A program made the translations under genes and the position numbers. A stretch of DNA of 64,000 bases from assembly GCA_041060555.1 (NCBI GenBank), contig JBEUDS010000004.1; one strand, written 5' to 3'. Below, piece after piece: positions 18,883 through 27,161 of this stretch; position 1 is the first letter of the stretch, and the number at the start of each line of letters is the position of its first letter. The notes under the pieces were generated by a model. It saw nothing but the letters and a program-made list of their open reading frames with translations, made no database searches and was not told where the DNA came from. This stretch comes from CAUJIW01 sp963205175. GTDB taxonomy: Bacteria > Pseudomonadota > Alphaproteobacteria > Sphingomonadales > Sphingomonadaceae.

Positions 18883-20202
18883 GTGAGCGGGGCAGAAGAT
18901 CGATCCTATCGTGTTTCAGACACGGCCGCCGGCCCGGAAGGGCTCGGCCTGCCGGGCGTACGGGTGCGCACGCTGGTCATCCTGCGCTGGATCGCCATCA
19001 CCGGGCAGCTTGCGACGCTGGCCATCATCGGCCCCGGACTGGGGTTTCCACTGGCGCCTTGGCCGCCGCTGGCGGCGATCGCCGCGTCGGTCGGCGTCAA
19101 CATCGGCTCAACCCTGCTCTACCCGCGCACCGCCGAGCTGAACGGTCGCGAGGCGACCATCCATCTCGCCTTCGATCTGCTGCAGCTGGCGGTGCTGCTG
19201 TTCCTCACCGGCGGTCTCAACAATCCGTTCGCGGTGCTCATCCTGGTGCCGGTGACCATTTCGGCGACCTTGCTGTCGCTGCGTTCCACCATCATCCTGA
19301 TCAGCATCGCCATCGCCTGCCTGGCGGCGCTGGCGCTGTGGGCGCTGCCGCTGCCCTGGCACGGGCCGGCGCTGGCGCTGCCGCCGCTCTATCAGGCCGG
19401 CCAGGGCGTGGCGCTGCTGATCGGCATGACCTTTCTGGCCGCCTATGCCTGGCGGGTGTCGGCGGAGGCCCGCCGGCGCCAGCAGGCGCTGATCGCCACC
19501 CAGACCGCACTGGCACGCGAGCAGAAGATGTCGGCGCTGGGGTCGCTGGCGGCGGCGGCCGCGCACGAGCTGGGCGGGCCACTGGGCACCATCACGCTGA
19601 TCGCCCGCGACCTCGACGACCAGCTCGGCAACGATCCCGATTTCGGCGACGACGTGAAGCTGCTGCGCCAGGAAGCCGCCCGCTGCCGCGAGATCCTGGT
19701 CGGCATCGCCCGCCGGGCCGAGGCCGACCAGCCGTTTCCGCGCTTGCCGCTGGAAGCGCTGGTCTATGAGGTTGTCAAACCGTTCGAGGGCGGCCGGGTG
19801 GCGCTGACCGTGCGCCAGAGCCTGCTGAAGGGTGCCGCGCCGGTGTTGGCGGCCCGCACGCCGGAGCTGTTGCACGGGCTTGCCAACATCGTCTCCAACG
19901 CGGTGCGCCATGCCCGCGCCCAGGTCGACATCGACATCGAGGCCGGCCGCGACGAGGTGCGGCTGACGGTGCGCGACGATGGCGACGGCTTCGATCCCGC
20001 ACTGCTGCCCCGGCTGGGCGAGCCCTATCTCGGGCCGTCGCAGTCGCGTTCGGGCGGCACCGGGCTTGGCGTGTTCATCGCCACCACGCTGCTGGAGCGC
20101 ACCGGCGGCACGCTGACTTTCGCCAACGTGCCCGAGGGCGGCGCGCGGGTGGACATTCGCTGGACAAGACACACATTGGACCCGGAGGAGACCAGGGCAT
20201 GA
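18883..20202 (+). CDS. regB: Redox-sensing histidine kinase RegB/PrrB
   Basis: RegB/PrrB (ActS) is the membrane sensor that controls respiration, photosynthesis or fixation genes with redox state. About 439 residues from GTG 18883: six predicted membrane helices, the quinone-binding GGLNNPF (residues 110-116), H228 in AHELGGPLG, the redox cysteine C268 in ARCREIL and ATP-site blocks (NIVSNAVRHA, DDGDGFD, GGTGLGVFIA). The residue four after the phosphorylated His is Gly instead of the usual Thr (HELGT), which may affect its phosphatase activity. The start is uncertain: earlier ATG at 18799 would run into the divergent phosphatase gene. It overlaps regA by four bases. Confidence 0.9.
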   Translation: MSGAEDRSYRVSDTAAGPEGLGLPGVRVRTLVILRWIAITGQLATLAIIGPGLGFPLAPWPPLAAIAASVGVNIGSTLLYPRTAELNGREATIHLAFDLLQLAVLLFLTGGLNNPFAVLILVPVTISATLLSLRSTIILISIAIACLAALALWALPLPWHGPALALPPLYQAGQGVALLIGMTFLAAYAWRVSAEARRRQQALIATQTALAREQKMSALGSLAAAAAHELGGPLGTITLIARDLDDQLGNDPDFGDDVKLLRQEAARCREILVGIARRAEADQPFPRLPLEALVYEVVKPFEGGRVALTVRQSLLKGAAPVLAARTPELLHGLANIVSNAVRHARAQVDIDIEAGRDEVRLTVRDDGDGFDPALLPRLGEPYLGPSQSRSGGTGLGVFIATTLLERTGGTLTFANVPEGGARVDIRWTRHTLDPEETRA

Positions 20203-20741
20203 CGGATGCAGCGGCCGACGAGCGGACCCTGTTGCTGGTGGACGACGATGCGGCGTTCCGCCAGCGACTGGCGGTGATGCTGGAGCGGCGTGGCTTCCAG
20301 GTGACGGCGGCCGAAGGCGTCGCGGCGGCGTGCAAGCTCGCCGCCCAGCTCCGGCCGGCCTATGCGGTGGTCGACATGCGGCTTGAGGACGGCAACGGCC
20401 TCGACGTGGTGGCCGAGTTGCGGCAGGTGCGCGAGGACGTGCGCGCCGTCATCCTCACCGGCTATGGCAACCTTGCCACCGCCGTGGCGGCGGTGAAGAC
20501 CGGTGCTGTCGACTATCTTGCCAAGCCGGCGGAGCCGGAGGACATCATCCGCGCCCTGCTCGCCGAGGAAGGCGAGCGGCCAGAGCCGCCGGAGGAGCCG
20601 ATGTCGGCCGACCGGGTGCGCTGGGAGCATATCCAGCGGGTCTATGAACTGTGTGGCCGCAACGTCTCGGAAACCGCGCGGCGGCTGAAGATGCACCGCC
20701 GCACTCTCCAGCGCATTCTCGCCAAGCGGTCACCGAAGTGA
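20199..20741 (+). CDS. regA: RegA/ActR-type response regulator
   Basis: The 180-residue partner of RegB has a receiver domain with the acidic pair DDD (residues 15-17), phosphoacceptor D59 (VVDMRLEDG), the conserved Thr in ILTGYG and K in LAKPAEP. A proline-rich hinge (PEPPEEP) leads to a Fis-type helix-turn-helix ending NVSETARRLKMHRRTLQRIL, the standard RegA/PrrA/ActR output domain, which is highly conserved in alphaproteobacteria. It follows regB with a four-base overlap. Direct targets here are not identifiable. Confidence 0.95.
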   Translation: MTDAAADERTLLLVDDDAAFRQRLAVMLERRGFQVTAAEGVAAACKLAAQLRPAYAVVDMRLEDGNGLDVVAELRQVREDVRAVILTGYGNLATAVAAVKTGAVDYLAKPAEPEDIIRALLAEEGERPEPPEEPMSADRVRWEHIQRVYELCGRNVSETARRLKMHRRTLQRILAKRSPK

Positions 20742-20847
20742 CGGACGCCGCCGCCCGCTGACGGCTGCTGGCGGATCATGGTCGGGCATACCCGCGTCCA
20801 GCTTTAGCTCACCCAAGAATTTCTGCTTTGCGACACGGCCGCGAGCC

Positions 20848-20864
20848 GGACATGAGTGATGTCC
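20848..20864. promoter_or_regulatory. Inverted repeat upstream of the cysD operon
   Basis: GGACAT-gagtg-ATGTCC is a perfect 6-bp inverted repeat with a 5-base spacer, 48 bases before the cysD start. A second, looser repeat (GGGCAC...GTGCCC, 20871-20894) follows. Either could bind a sulfur regulator; no protein is identified. Confidence 0.35.
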
Positions 20865-20912
20865 ACAGTCGGGCACTGCTATCGTGGCGTGCCCATCGAC
20901 ACGGACCCGCCC

Positions 20913-21860
20913 ATGGCCGAACAAACCGCACGCGCTGCCGACGCAGCACCCCGGACCTCCCCGCTGACGGCGCACCTGCGCCGGCTGGAGGCCGAATCGA
21001 TCGCCATCATCCGCGAGGTGGCGGCCGAGTTCGCCAACCCGGTGATGCTCTATTCCATCGGCAAGGACTCCGGCGTGATGCTGCATCTCGCCATGAAGGC
21101 CTTCTACCCGGCCAAGCCGCCATTCCCGCTGCTGCACGTCGACACCACCTGGAAGTTCCGCGACATGATCGCCCACCGCGACATGATCGCCGAGCGCTAC
21201 GGCGTCGACCTCATCGTCCACGTCAACGAAGAAGGCGTGGCGCGCGGCATCAACCCGGTCGACTCCGGGTCATCGCTGCACACCCAGGTGATGAAGACCG
21301 AGGCGCTGAAGCAGGCGCTGGACAAATACGGCTTCGATGCCGCCTTCGGCGGCGCCCGCCGCGACGAGGAGAAGAGCCGCGCCAAGGAGCGGGTGTTCTC
21401 GTTCCGCTCCGCCGGCCACGTCTGGGACCCGCGCAACCAGCGGCCGGAACTCTGGCGGCTGTACAACACCCGGATCCGCCAGGGCGAGACCATCCGCGTC
21501 TTCCCGCTGTCCAACTGGACCGAATACGACATCTGGGACTACACCCGCGCCGAAAACATCCCCGTTGTGCCGCTGTATTTCGCCGCCCCCCGGCCGGTGG
21601 TGCGGCGCCAGGGCGTGCTGATCATGCGCGACGACGAGCGGCTGCCGCTGCTGCCCGGCGAGGAGCCGGAAATCCGTATGGTCCGCTTTCGTTCGCTGGG
21701 CTGCTACCCGCTGTCGGCGGCGGTGGAATCCGACGCAGCGTCGCTTGATGACATCATCGCCGAAATGCGCGCCAGCCGCACCTCCGAACGCCAGGGCCGG
21801 CTGATCGACAGCGACGAGGCGGCCTCGATGGAGAAGAAGAAGAAGGAGGGCTATTTCTGA
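20913..21860 (+). CDS. cysD: Sulfate adenylyltransferase subunit 2
   Basis: CysD is the ATP-sulfurylase catalytic subunit that makes APS from sulfate and ATP, driven by GTP hydrolysis in CysN. The 315-residue protein has the PP-loop YSIGKDSGVMLHLA, HVDTTWKFRDMI, the block AAFGGARRDEEKSRAKER and PLSNWTEYDIWDY. ATG 20913 is chosen; an upstream in-frame ATG at 20856 would add 19 unconserved residues. It shares one base with cysNC (TGATG), so translation is coupled. Confidence 0.95.
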   Translation: MAEQTARAADAAPRTSPLTAHLRRLEAESIAIIREVAAEFANPVMLYSIGKDSGVMLHLAMKAFYPAKPPFPLLHVDTTWKFRDMIAHRDMIAERYGVDLIVHVNEEGVARGINPVDSGSSLHTQVMKTEALKQALDKYGFDAAFGGARRDEEKSRAKERVFSFRSAGHVWDPRNQRPELWRLYNTRIRQGETIRVFPLSNWTEYDIWDYTRAENIPVVPLYFAAPRPVVRRQGVLIMRDDERLPLLPGEEPEIRMVRFRSLGCYPLSAAVESDAASLDDIIAEMRASRTSERQGRLIDSDEAASMEKKKKEGYF

Positions 21861-23749
21861 TGAAACCGGACCTCCGCATCACGCCGGGCCCCATCAATCC
21901 CGGAGACCCCACCAAGGGGCTGCTGCGCTTCCTCACCTGCGGCTCGGTGGACGACGGCAAGTCGACGCTGATCGGCCGCCTGCTCTACGACACCAAGCTG
22001 ATCTTCGAGGACCAGCTGGCGACGCTGGAGAAGGATTCGAAGAAGCACGGCACCACCGGCGAGGACATCGATTTCGCGCTGCTGGTCGACGGGCTGGAGG
22101 CCGAGCGCGAACAGGGCATCACCATCGATGTCGCCTACCGCTTCTTCACCACCGACCGGCGCGCCTTCATCGTCGCCGACACGCCGGGCCACGAGCAGTT
22201 CACCCGCAACATGGCGACCGGTGCCTCCAACTCCGACGCCGCCGTCATTCTGATCGACGCCCGCAAGGGGGTGCTGACCCAGACCAAGCGGCACAGCATC
22301 ATCTGCGCGCTGCTGGGCATCCGCCACGTCGCGCTGGCGATCAACAAGATCGATCTGGTGGACTACGACCAGGCGACCTTCGAGCGCATTCTCGCCGACT
22401 ACCGCGCCTTCGCCGACACGCTGGGCTTCGCCTCGGTGACGCCGATTCCGCTGTCGGCCCGCTTTGGCGACAATGTCACCGGCCGGTCCGACGCGCTGGC
22501 CTGGTATGATGGCCCGACGCTGCTCGACTGGCTGGAAGGTCTCGACGTCGATACCGACCTCGCGGCCCGGCCGCTGCGCTTCCCGGTGCAGTGGGTCAAC
22601 CGCCCCAACCTCGATTTCCGCGGCTTTGCCGGCACCATCGCCGCCGGCACCGTGTCGGTGGGGGATCGCGTGGTGGTCGCCAGCTCGGCCAAGGAATCGA
22701 CGGTCGCCCGCATTGTCACCGCCGATGGCGACCTCGCCACCGCCGGCCCCGGCGACGCGGTGACGCTGACGCTCGCCGACGAGATCGACATCGCCCGGGG
22801 CGATGTGCTGGCGCTGGCCACCGCCCGGCCGGAAGTGACCGACCAGTTCGCCGCCCACCTGCTGTGGATGAGCGAAGAGGCGCTGCTGCCGGAGCGGCAA
22901 TACCTCATGCGCATCGGCAACAAGTATGTGCCGGCGCGCGTCACCGCGCTCAAGCACAAGGTGTGCGTCAACACCCAGCAGCATCTGGCCGGCAAGACGC
23001 TGGAGCTCAACGAGATCGGCTTCTGCAACCTGGCGACGGCCAGCCCGGTCGCCATCGACGCCTACGCCGACAACCGCGAGACCGGCGCCTTCATCCTGAT
23101 CGACCGCTTCACCAACGCCACGGTGGGGGCCGGCATGATCAGCTTCGGCCTGCGCCGGGCGACCAACGTCCACCGCCAGGACCTGCTGGTGGACCGGGCG
23201 GCGCGCAGCCGCATCAAAGGGCACAAGCCGGCGGTGCTGTGGTTCACCGGCCTGTCGGGCGCCGGCAAGTCGACCATCGCCAACATCGTCGAGCAGAAGC
23301 TCAACGCCCGCGGCATCCACACCACCATGCTGGACGGCGACAACGTCCGCCATGGCCTGTGCGGTGACCTCGGCTTCACCGAGGCCGACCGGGTGGAGAA
23401 TATCCGCCGCGTCGGCGAGGTCGCCAAGCTGTTCGTCGATGCGGGCCTGGTCGTGCTGACCAGCTTCATCTCGCCGTTCCGCGCCGAGCGCCGCATGGCG
23501 CGCGAGCTGCTGGGCGAGGGCGAGTTCATCGAGGTGTTCGTCGACACGCCGATCGAGGAGTGTATCCGCCGCGACCCCAAGGGCCTCTACGCCAAGGCCC
23601 AGGCCGGGCAGATCAAGAACTTCACCGGCATCGACAGCCCCTACGAGGCCCCGGAAGCGCCGGAGATCGTCGTCCACCCCGGCGAGGGCGGCGCGCAGGA
23701 CGCGGCCGATCGCATCGTCGATTATCTCGACAGGCAGGGGCTCATCTGA
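21860..23749 (+). CDS. cysNC: Bifunctional CysN GTPase / CysC APS kinase
   Basis: The 629-residue fusion has a GTPase half (about 1-440) with G1 GSVDDGKST, G3 DTPGHEQF and G4 NKID, which drives CysD, and an APS-kinase half (about 450-629) with P-loop GLSGAGKST, DGDNVRHGL and FISPFRAER. The kinase makes PAPS. The fusion is standard in many alphaproteobacteria. Since the reductase in this window is of APS type, PAPS made here may go to sulfotransferases or be surplus, a point worth noting. It overlaps cysD by one base; cysQ follows after 41 bases. Confidence 0.95.
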   Translation: MKPDLRITPGPINPGDPTKGLLRFLTCGSVDDGKSTLIGRLLYDTKLIFEDQLATLEKDSKKHGTTGEDIDFALLVDGLEAEREQGITIDVAYRFFTTDRRAFIVADTPGHEQFTRNMATGASNSDAAVILIDARKGVLTQTKRHSIICALLGIRHVALAINKIDLVDYDQATFERILADYRAFADTLGFASVTPIPLSARFGDNVTGRSDALAWYDGPTLLDWLEGLDVDTDLAARPLRFPVQWVNRPNLDFRGFAGTIAAGTVSVGDRVVVASSAKESTVARIVTADGDLATAGPGDAVTLTLADEIDIARGDVLALATARPEVTDQFAAHLLWMSEEALLPERQYLMRIGNKYVPARVTALKHKVCVNTQQHLAGKTLELNEIGFCNLATASPVAIDAYADNRETGAFILIDRFTNATVGAGMISFGLRRATNVHRQDLLVDRAARSRIKGHKPAVLWFTGLSGAGKSTIANIVEQKLNARGIHTTMLDGDNVRHGLCGDLGFTEADRVENIRRVGEVAKLFVDAGLVVLTSFISPFRAERRMARELLGEGEFIEVFVDTPIEECIRRDPKGLYAKAQAGQIKNFTGIDSPYEAPEAPEIVVHPGEGGAQDAADRIVDYLDRQGLI

Positions 23750-23790
23750 CAGGCAGGGACGCCACCGCCCTTCACGCGCAGGAGCGCCCG

Positions 23791-24621
23791 ATGACGACGA
23801 TCGATCTCACCGCCAAGGAAACCCTGCGCAGCCTGTGCGTGGCGCTGATCGCGCCGGTACGCGAGGCGGGTGCGGCGGTGGAAGCCGTGCGCGCCCGTGG
23901 CGTCGTTGCCCGCGAGAAAGCCGACAAGTCGCCGGTCACCGAGGCCGACGAGGCGGCCGAGGCCATCCTTGAGGCGGCGCTGAAGGCACTGACGCCGACC
24001 ATCCCCGTGGTTGGCGAGGAAGCGTTCGCGGCCGGCGTCGCCCCCACCGACGCCGGCAGCCGCTTCTGGCTGGTTGACCCGGTGGACGGCACCAAGGAGT
24101 TCCTCAACGGCGGCACCGACTACACGGTGAACATCGGCCTCGTCGTCGACGGCACGCCGGTGTTCGGCATCGTCATGACCCCGGCCGACGGCGTGCTGTG
24201 GGTTGGCGGGCCGGGCTTCGGCGCCTTCCGCCAGAACGACGCCGAGGCCGATCTCGCGCCGATCCGTGCCCGCGCCATCGCCGGCCACCCGCTGGCGGTG
24301 GTCGCCTCGAAAAGCCATCGCGACGCCGAGACCGACGCCTATCTCGCCCGCCTCGACGCGCCGGCCATCGTCTCCAAGGGCTCCAGCCTGAAATTCTGCC
24401 TGCTGGCGGAAGCCCAGGCGGACATCTACCCGCGCTTCGGCCCGACCTCGGAATGGGATACCGCCGCCGGCCATGCCGTGCTGCTGGGCGCCGGCGGCCA
24501 GGTGTTCGACCCCGCCACCGGCGCGCCGTTCGCCTATGGCAAGCAGCGCTTCAGCAACGGGCCGTTCTTCGCCGTCGGTGACGCGACGGGTGCCGCACGA
24601 CTGGGCGTGCTGCCCTGGTAG
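23791..24621 (+). CDS. cysQ: 3'(2'),5'-bisphosphate nucleotidase
   Basis: CysQ removes the 3' phosphate from PAP (and perhaps PAPS), recycling the by-product of PAPS use. The 276-residue inositol-monophosphatase-fold protein has metal ligands in the conserved blocks KADKSPVTEADE, VVGEEA, WLVDPVDGTKEF and the late SEWDTAAGHAVL. The start at 23791 follows GGAG with six bases of spacing. It belongs to the cysD-cysNC operon, which supports the CysQ assignment over a plain inositol phosphatase. Confidence 0.92.
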   Translation: MTTIDLTAKETLRSLCVALIAPVREAGAAVEAVRARGVVAREKADKSPVTEADEAAEAILEAALKALTPTIPVVGEEAFAAGVAPTDAGSRFWLVDPVDGTKEFLNGGTDYTVNIGLVVDGTPVFGIVMTPADGVLWVGGPGFGAFRQNDAEADLAPIRARAIAGHPLAVVASKSHRDAETDAYLARLDAPAIVSKGSSLKFCLLAEAQADIYPRFGPTSEWDTAAGHAVLLGAGGQVFDPATGAPFAYGKQRFSNGPFFAVGDATGAARLGVLPW

Positions 24622-24656
24622 GCCAGGCGGGCGGGGCGGCGTTCCGCCTGCGCTTG

Positions 24657-25118
24657 TCAGTCGTCCACCACCGCCATCAGCGGCGCGTGTGCCTTGATGG
24701 CGCGTGTCACCATCGTTGTGGTGAACCGCTGCACGCCGGGCAGCCGCCACAAATCCCGCCGCAGCAGCTGGTCGAGGTCGGCCATGCTGCGCGCCATCAC
24801 CTGCAGCAGATAGTCCGCGTCACCGGTGGTGGCGTGGCAGCTCAGGATCGCCGGCTGGCGCCGCACCGCCGCCTCGAACGCCTCGTGCTGGGCAAAGGCG
24901 ATCTGCACCTGCACGAAGGCATGCAGGTCGAGCCCCAGCGCCGCCGGCGACAGCCGCGCGCCATAGCCCTCGATGACGCCGGCGGCCTCCAGCGCCTGCA
25001 CCCGCTTCCAGCACGGCGACTTGGACAGGCCGACCCGCTCGCCAAGATCGGCGTAGGACAACCGGGCATCCTCTTCCAGCGCCCGCAGCATGGCGCGATC
25101 GAGGCGATCCAGCGGCAT
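24657..25118 (-). CDS. kynR: Lrp/AsnC regulator of the kynurenine genes (KynR-like)
   Basis: The 153-residue Lrp-type protein has an N-terminal helix-turn-helix (LDRAMLRALEEDARLSYADL, then LSKSPCWKRVQALEAAGVI) and a RAM domain (CHATTGDADYLLQVMARSM). The KSPCWKRV variant is typical of the KynR/BkdR-like group. It lies divergent to kynA-kynU, matching the KynR position in Pseudomonas, where kynurenine activates the pathway. ATG 25118 is favoured because AAGGA lies seven bases before it. Two inverted repeats lie in the 136-base gap. The role is inferred from neighbours. Confidence 0.82.
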   Translation of the reverse strand: MPLDRLDRAMLRALEEDARLSYADLGERVGLSKSPCWKRVQALEAAGVIEGYGARLSPAALGLDLHAFVQVQIAFAQHEAFEAAVRRQPAILSCHATTGDADYLLQVMARSMADLDQLLRRDLWRLPGVQRFTTTMVTRAIKAHAPLMAVVDD

Positions 25119-25144
25119 ATCGTTTTCCTTACAAGCAGAATTCT

Positions 25145-25159
25145 CAGAACATTGTTCTT
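25145..25159. promoter_or_regulatory. Lrp-type 15-mer, candidate KynR operator
   Basis: CAGAACATTGTTCTT holds a perfect AGAACA-T-TGTTCT palindrome (25146-25158) and agrees at 12 of 15 positions with the Lrp consensus YAGHAWATTWTDCTR. It lies 26 bases before the kynR start and about 95 before kynA. Confidence 0.55.
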
Positions 25160-25219
25160 CGTTTTCGGCTTTTTCAAGTCCGATTAGGCACAATGTCCCG
25201 GCCGCTGCCCGTTACACTG

Positions 25220-25237
25220 CGGCATAACATCATGCCG
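25220..25237. promoter_or_regulatory. Inverted repeat just upstream of kynA
   Basis: CGGCAT-aacatc-ATGCCG, six-base perfect arms, sits immediately before the kynA ribosome-binding site. It could be an operator or a leader hairpin affecting translation; function is not known. Confidence 0.35.
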
Positions 25238-25254
25238 TACAGGGAGAACAAGGG

Positions 25255-26031
25255 ATGGACCGGCAGCGTTTCTACGACCTGATGACCGCCGAGCCGACGC
25301 TCGACTACGAACTCTACATCAACACCGGGGCCCTGCTGGCCTGCCAGAAGCCGTTCGAGGACTTCTGCAACCGCGATGAGCTGCAGTTCCAGATCGTCCA
25401 TCAGGTCGAGGAGCTGTGGATGAAGCTGATGGGCTACACGCTGCTCGACATCGACGAGCACATGGCCGCCGGTCGCGTCCACCGCGCGCTCACCCTGTTC
25501 GGCCGGGTGCACCAGATCCTGCGGCTGATGATCGACCAGCTCGGCCTGCTGGAGACCATGTCGCCCAAGGACTACCAGCAAATCCGCCTGCAGCTCGGCA
25601 ATGGCAGCGGCCAGGAGTCACCGGGCTTCCGCGCCGTGCTGCAGATTCCCCCCAGCCTGTGGGAGACCTACCGGCGGGTCTATCTCGACCCCGCCGGCCG
25701 CAGCGTCGAGCAGGTCTACGACGGCGACTACCAGCACGACGACGCCTATATGCTGGCGGAAGCGCTGATGGAGTTCGACGAGCTGTTCCAGAAGTTCCGC
25801 TGGCACCACATCTTCCTCATCCATCGCTCGATCGGCATGGGCGCCGCGTCGCTCAAGGGCCGCTCGGTCGACCTGCTGCAGGCCGGCGCCAAGCACCGCT
25901 TCTTCCCCGCCCTGTGGGAGGTCCGCGCCACCATGACCGACAGTTGGGGAGGCAGCTACGGCCGGGTGCGCGACAGCCTGGGCGAGGCCAGCCGGGTCAG
26001 CGAAACCCCCGGCGCGGAGCCGCGCGCGTGA
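25255..26031 (+). CDS. kynA: Tryptophan 2,3-dioxygenase
   Basis: TDO is the heme enzyme that converts L-tryptophan to N-formylkynurenine. The 258-residue protein has the family landmarks LYINTGALLACQKP, FQIVHQVEELWMKLM, QLGNGSGQESPGF and WHHIFLIHRSIGMG. The proximal and distal heme histidines fall in FQIVHQVEE and the WHHIFLIHR block. It opens the kynA-kynU operon, and the four-base GTGA overlap with kynU implies coupled translation. Slightly shorter than the usual 280 at both ends, but intact in the core. Confidence 0.95.
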   Translation: MDRQRFYDLMTAEPTLDYELYINTGALLACQKPFEDFCNRDELQFQIVHQVEELWMKLMGYTLLDIDEHMAAGRVHRALTLFGRVHQILRLMIDQLGLLETMSPKDYQQIRLQLGNGSGQESPGFRAVLQIPPSLWETYRRVYLDPAGRSVEQVYDGDYQHDDAYMLAEALMEFDELFQKFRWHHIFLIHRSIGMGAASLKGRSVDLLQAGAKHRFFPALWEVRATMTDSWGGSYGRVRDSLGEASRVSETPGAEPRA

Positions 26032-27143
26032 ACGACGACTGGCGCGACCGCTTCCTGACGCCGCCGGGCGGGCCCTATCTGCTCAGCCATTCGGTCGGCC
26101 CGCAGCCGGTCGCCGCCGCGCCCCTGCTGCACCAGGCGTTGCTGGCGCCGTGGGCGGCCAAAGGCGGCGAGGCCTGGGGCGACTGGCTGGCCGCCATCGA
26201 CCGGTTTCGCGCCAGCCTGGCCGGACTGCTGGGCGGCGCGCCGGCGGACTACTGCCCGCAGGCCAATCTGTCGGCCGGGCTCACCCGCCTGCTCACCGGT
26301 CTGACCGTCGACCCGCGCCGACCGGTGCTGCTGGCGGCGGAGGCGAGTTTCCCCTCGCTCGGCTTCGTGCTGCAGCAGATGACCCGGCTCGGTTACCAGC
26401 TGCGCTGGCTGCCACGCGCCGCCGATGTCACCGACGCCGGGGTCTGGGCGGCGGCGCTGACCGACGACGTGGCGGCGGTGCTGACCATGCACGTCCACTC
26501 CAACAGCGGCGCCGTCTCGCCAGTGACCGAGATCGCCGCGCTGGCGCGCGCGCGGGGCATCGTCAGCATCGTCGACGTCGCCCAGTCCGCCGGCATCCTG
26601 CCCATCGACGTCACCGCCTGGGGGGCGGACGCGGTGCTCGGCTCGTGCGTCAAATGGCTGTGCGGCGGCCCCGGCGCCGGCTTCCTGTGGGTGGCGCCAG
26701 GCCTCGTCGAGGCGGTGCAACCGCTCGACGTCGGCTGGTTCTCCCACGCCGAACCGTTCGCCTTCGACATCCACGATTTCCGCTACGCGCCCGACGCGCG
26801 CCGCTTCTGGGGCGGCACCCCGTCGGTGGCGCCCTATGTGCTGGCCACCGCCGGCATCGAGACCGTCGCGGCACTGGGCGTGCAGCAGATTCTGCAGCAT
26901 AACCGCCGGCTGATCGCCCGGCTGCGGGCGGCGGTGCCGGCACGCTGGCACGACCGGCTCGACGTCACCGCACGCGGCGGCACGCTGTGCCTGCCCTTGG
27001 CCGACGACGAGGCGGGCCTCGTCGGGCGGCTGCGCGCCATCGGCTGCCGGTTCGACCAGCGCGGCGCGGTGCTGCGGCTGTCCTTCCACGCCGGCAACAC
27101 CGACGACGAGGCCGACCGCGTCGCCGACTGCTTCAGCGCCTGA
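26028..27143 (+). CDS. kynU: Kynureninase-like PLP enzyme
   Basis: The 371-residue aminotransferase class V protein starts at GTG 26028, overlapping the kynA stop. The PLP-binding lysine is K209 in GSCVKWLCGGPGAGFLW, the kynureninase pattern (S/C-x-K-[YW]-L-x-x-GPG), and VDVAQSAG and VGWFSHAEPF agree with cofactor and substrate loops. Kynureninase cleaves kynurenine to anthranilate and alanine. It is about 40 residues shorter than usual. Together with kynA it would give anthranilate if a formamidase (KynB) acts between them; none is seen here. A non-kynureninase hydrolase or desulfurase-like role is less likely. Confidence 0.85.
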   Translation: MNDDWRDRFLTPPGGPYLLSHSVGPQPVAAAPLLHQALLAPWAAKGGEAWGDWLAAIDRFRASLAGLLGGAPADYCPQANLSAGLTRLLTGLTVDPRRPVLLAAEASFPSLGFVLQQMTRLGYQLRWLPRAADVTDAGVWAAALTDDVAAVLTMHVHSNSGAVSPVTEIAALARARGIVSIVDVAQSAGILPIDVTAWGADAVLGSCVKWLCGGPGAGFLWVAPGLVEAVQPLDVGWFSHAEPFAFDIHDFRYAPDARRFWGGTPSVAPYVLATAGIETVAALGVQQILQHNRRLIARLRAAVPARWHDRLDVTARGGTLCLPLADDEAGLVGRLRAIGCRFDQRGAVLRLSFHAGNTDDEADRVADCFSA

Positions 27144-27161
27144 GCCGGGGCGCCTGCCCCG

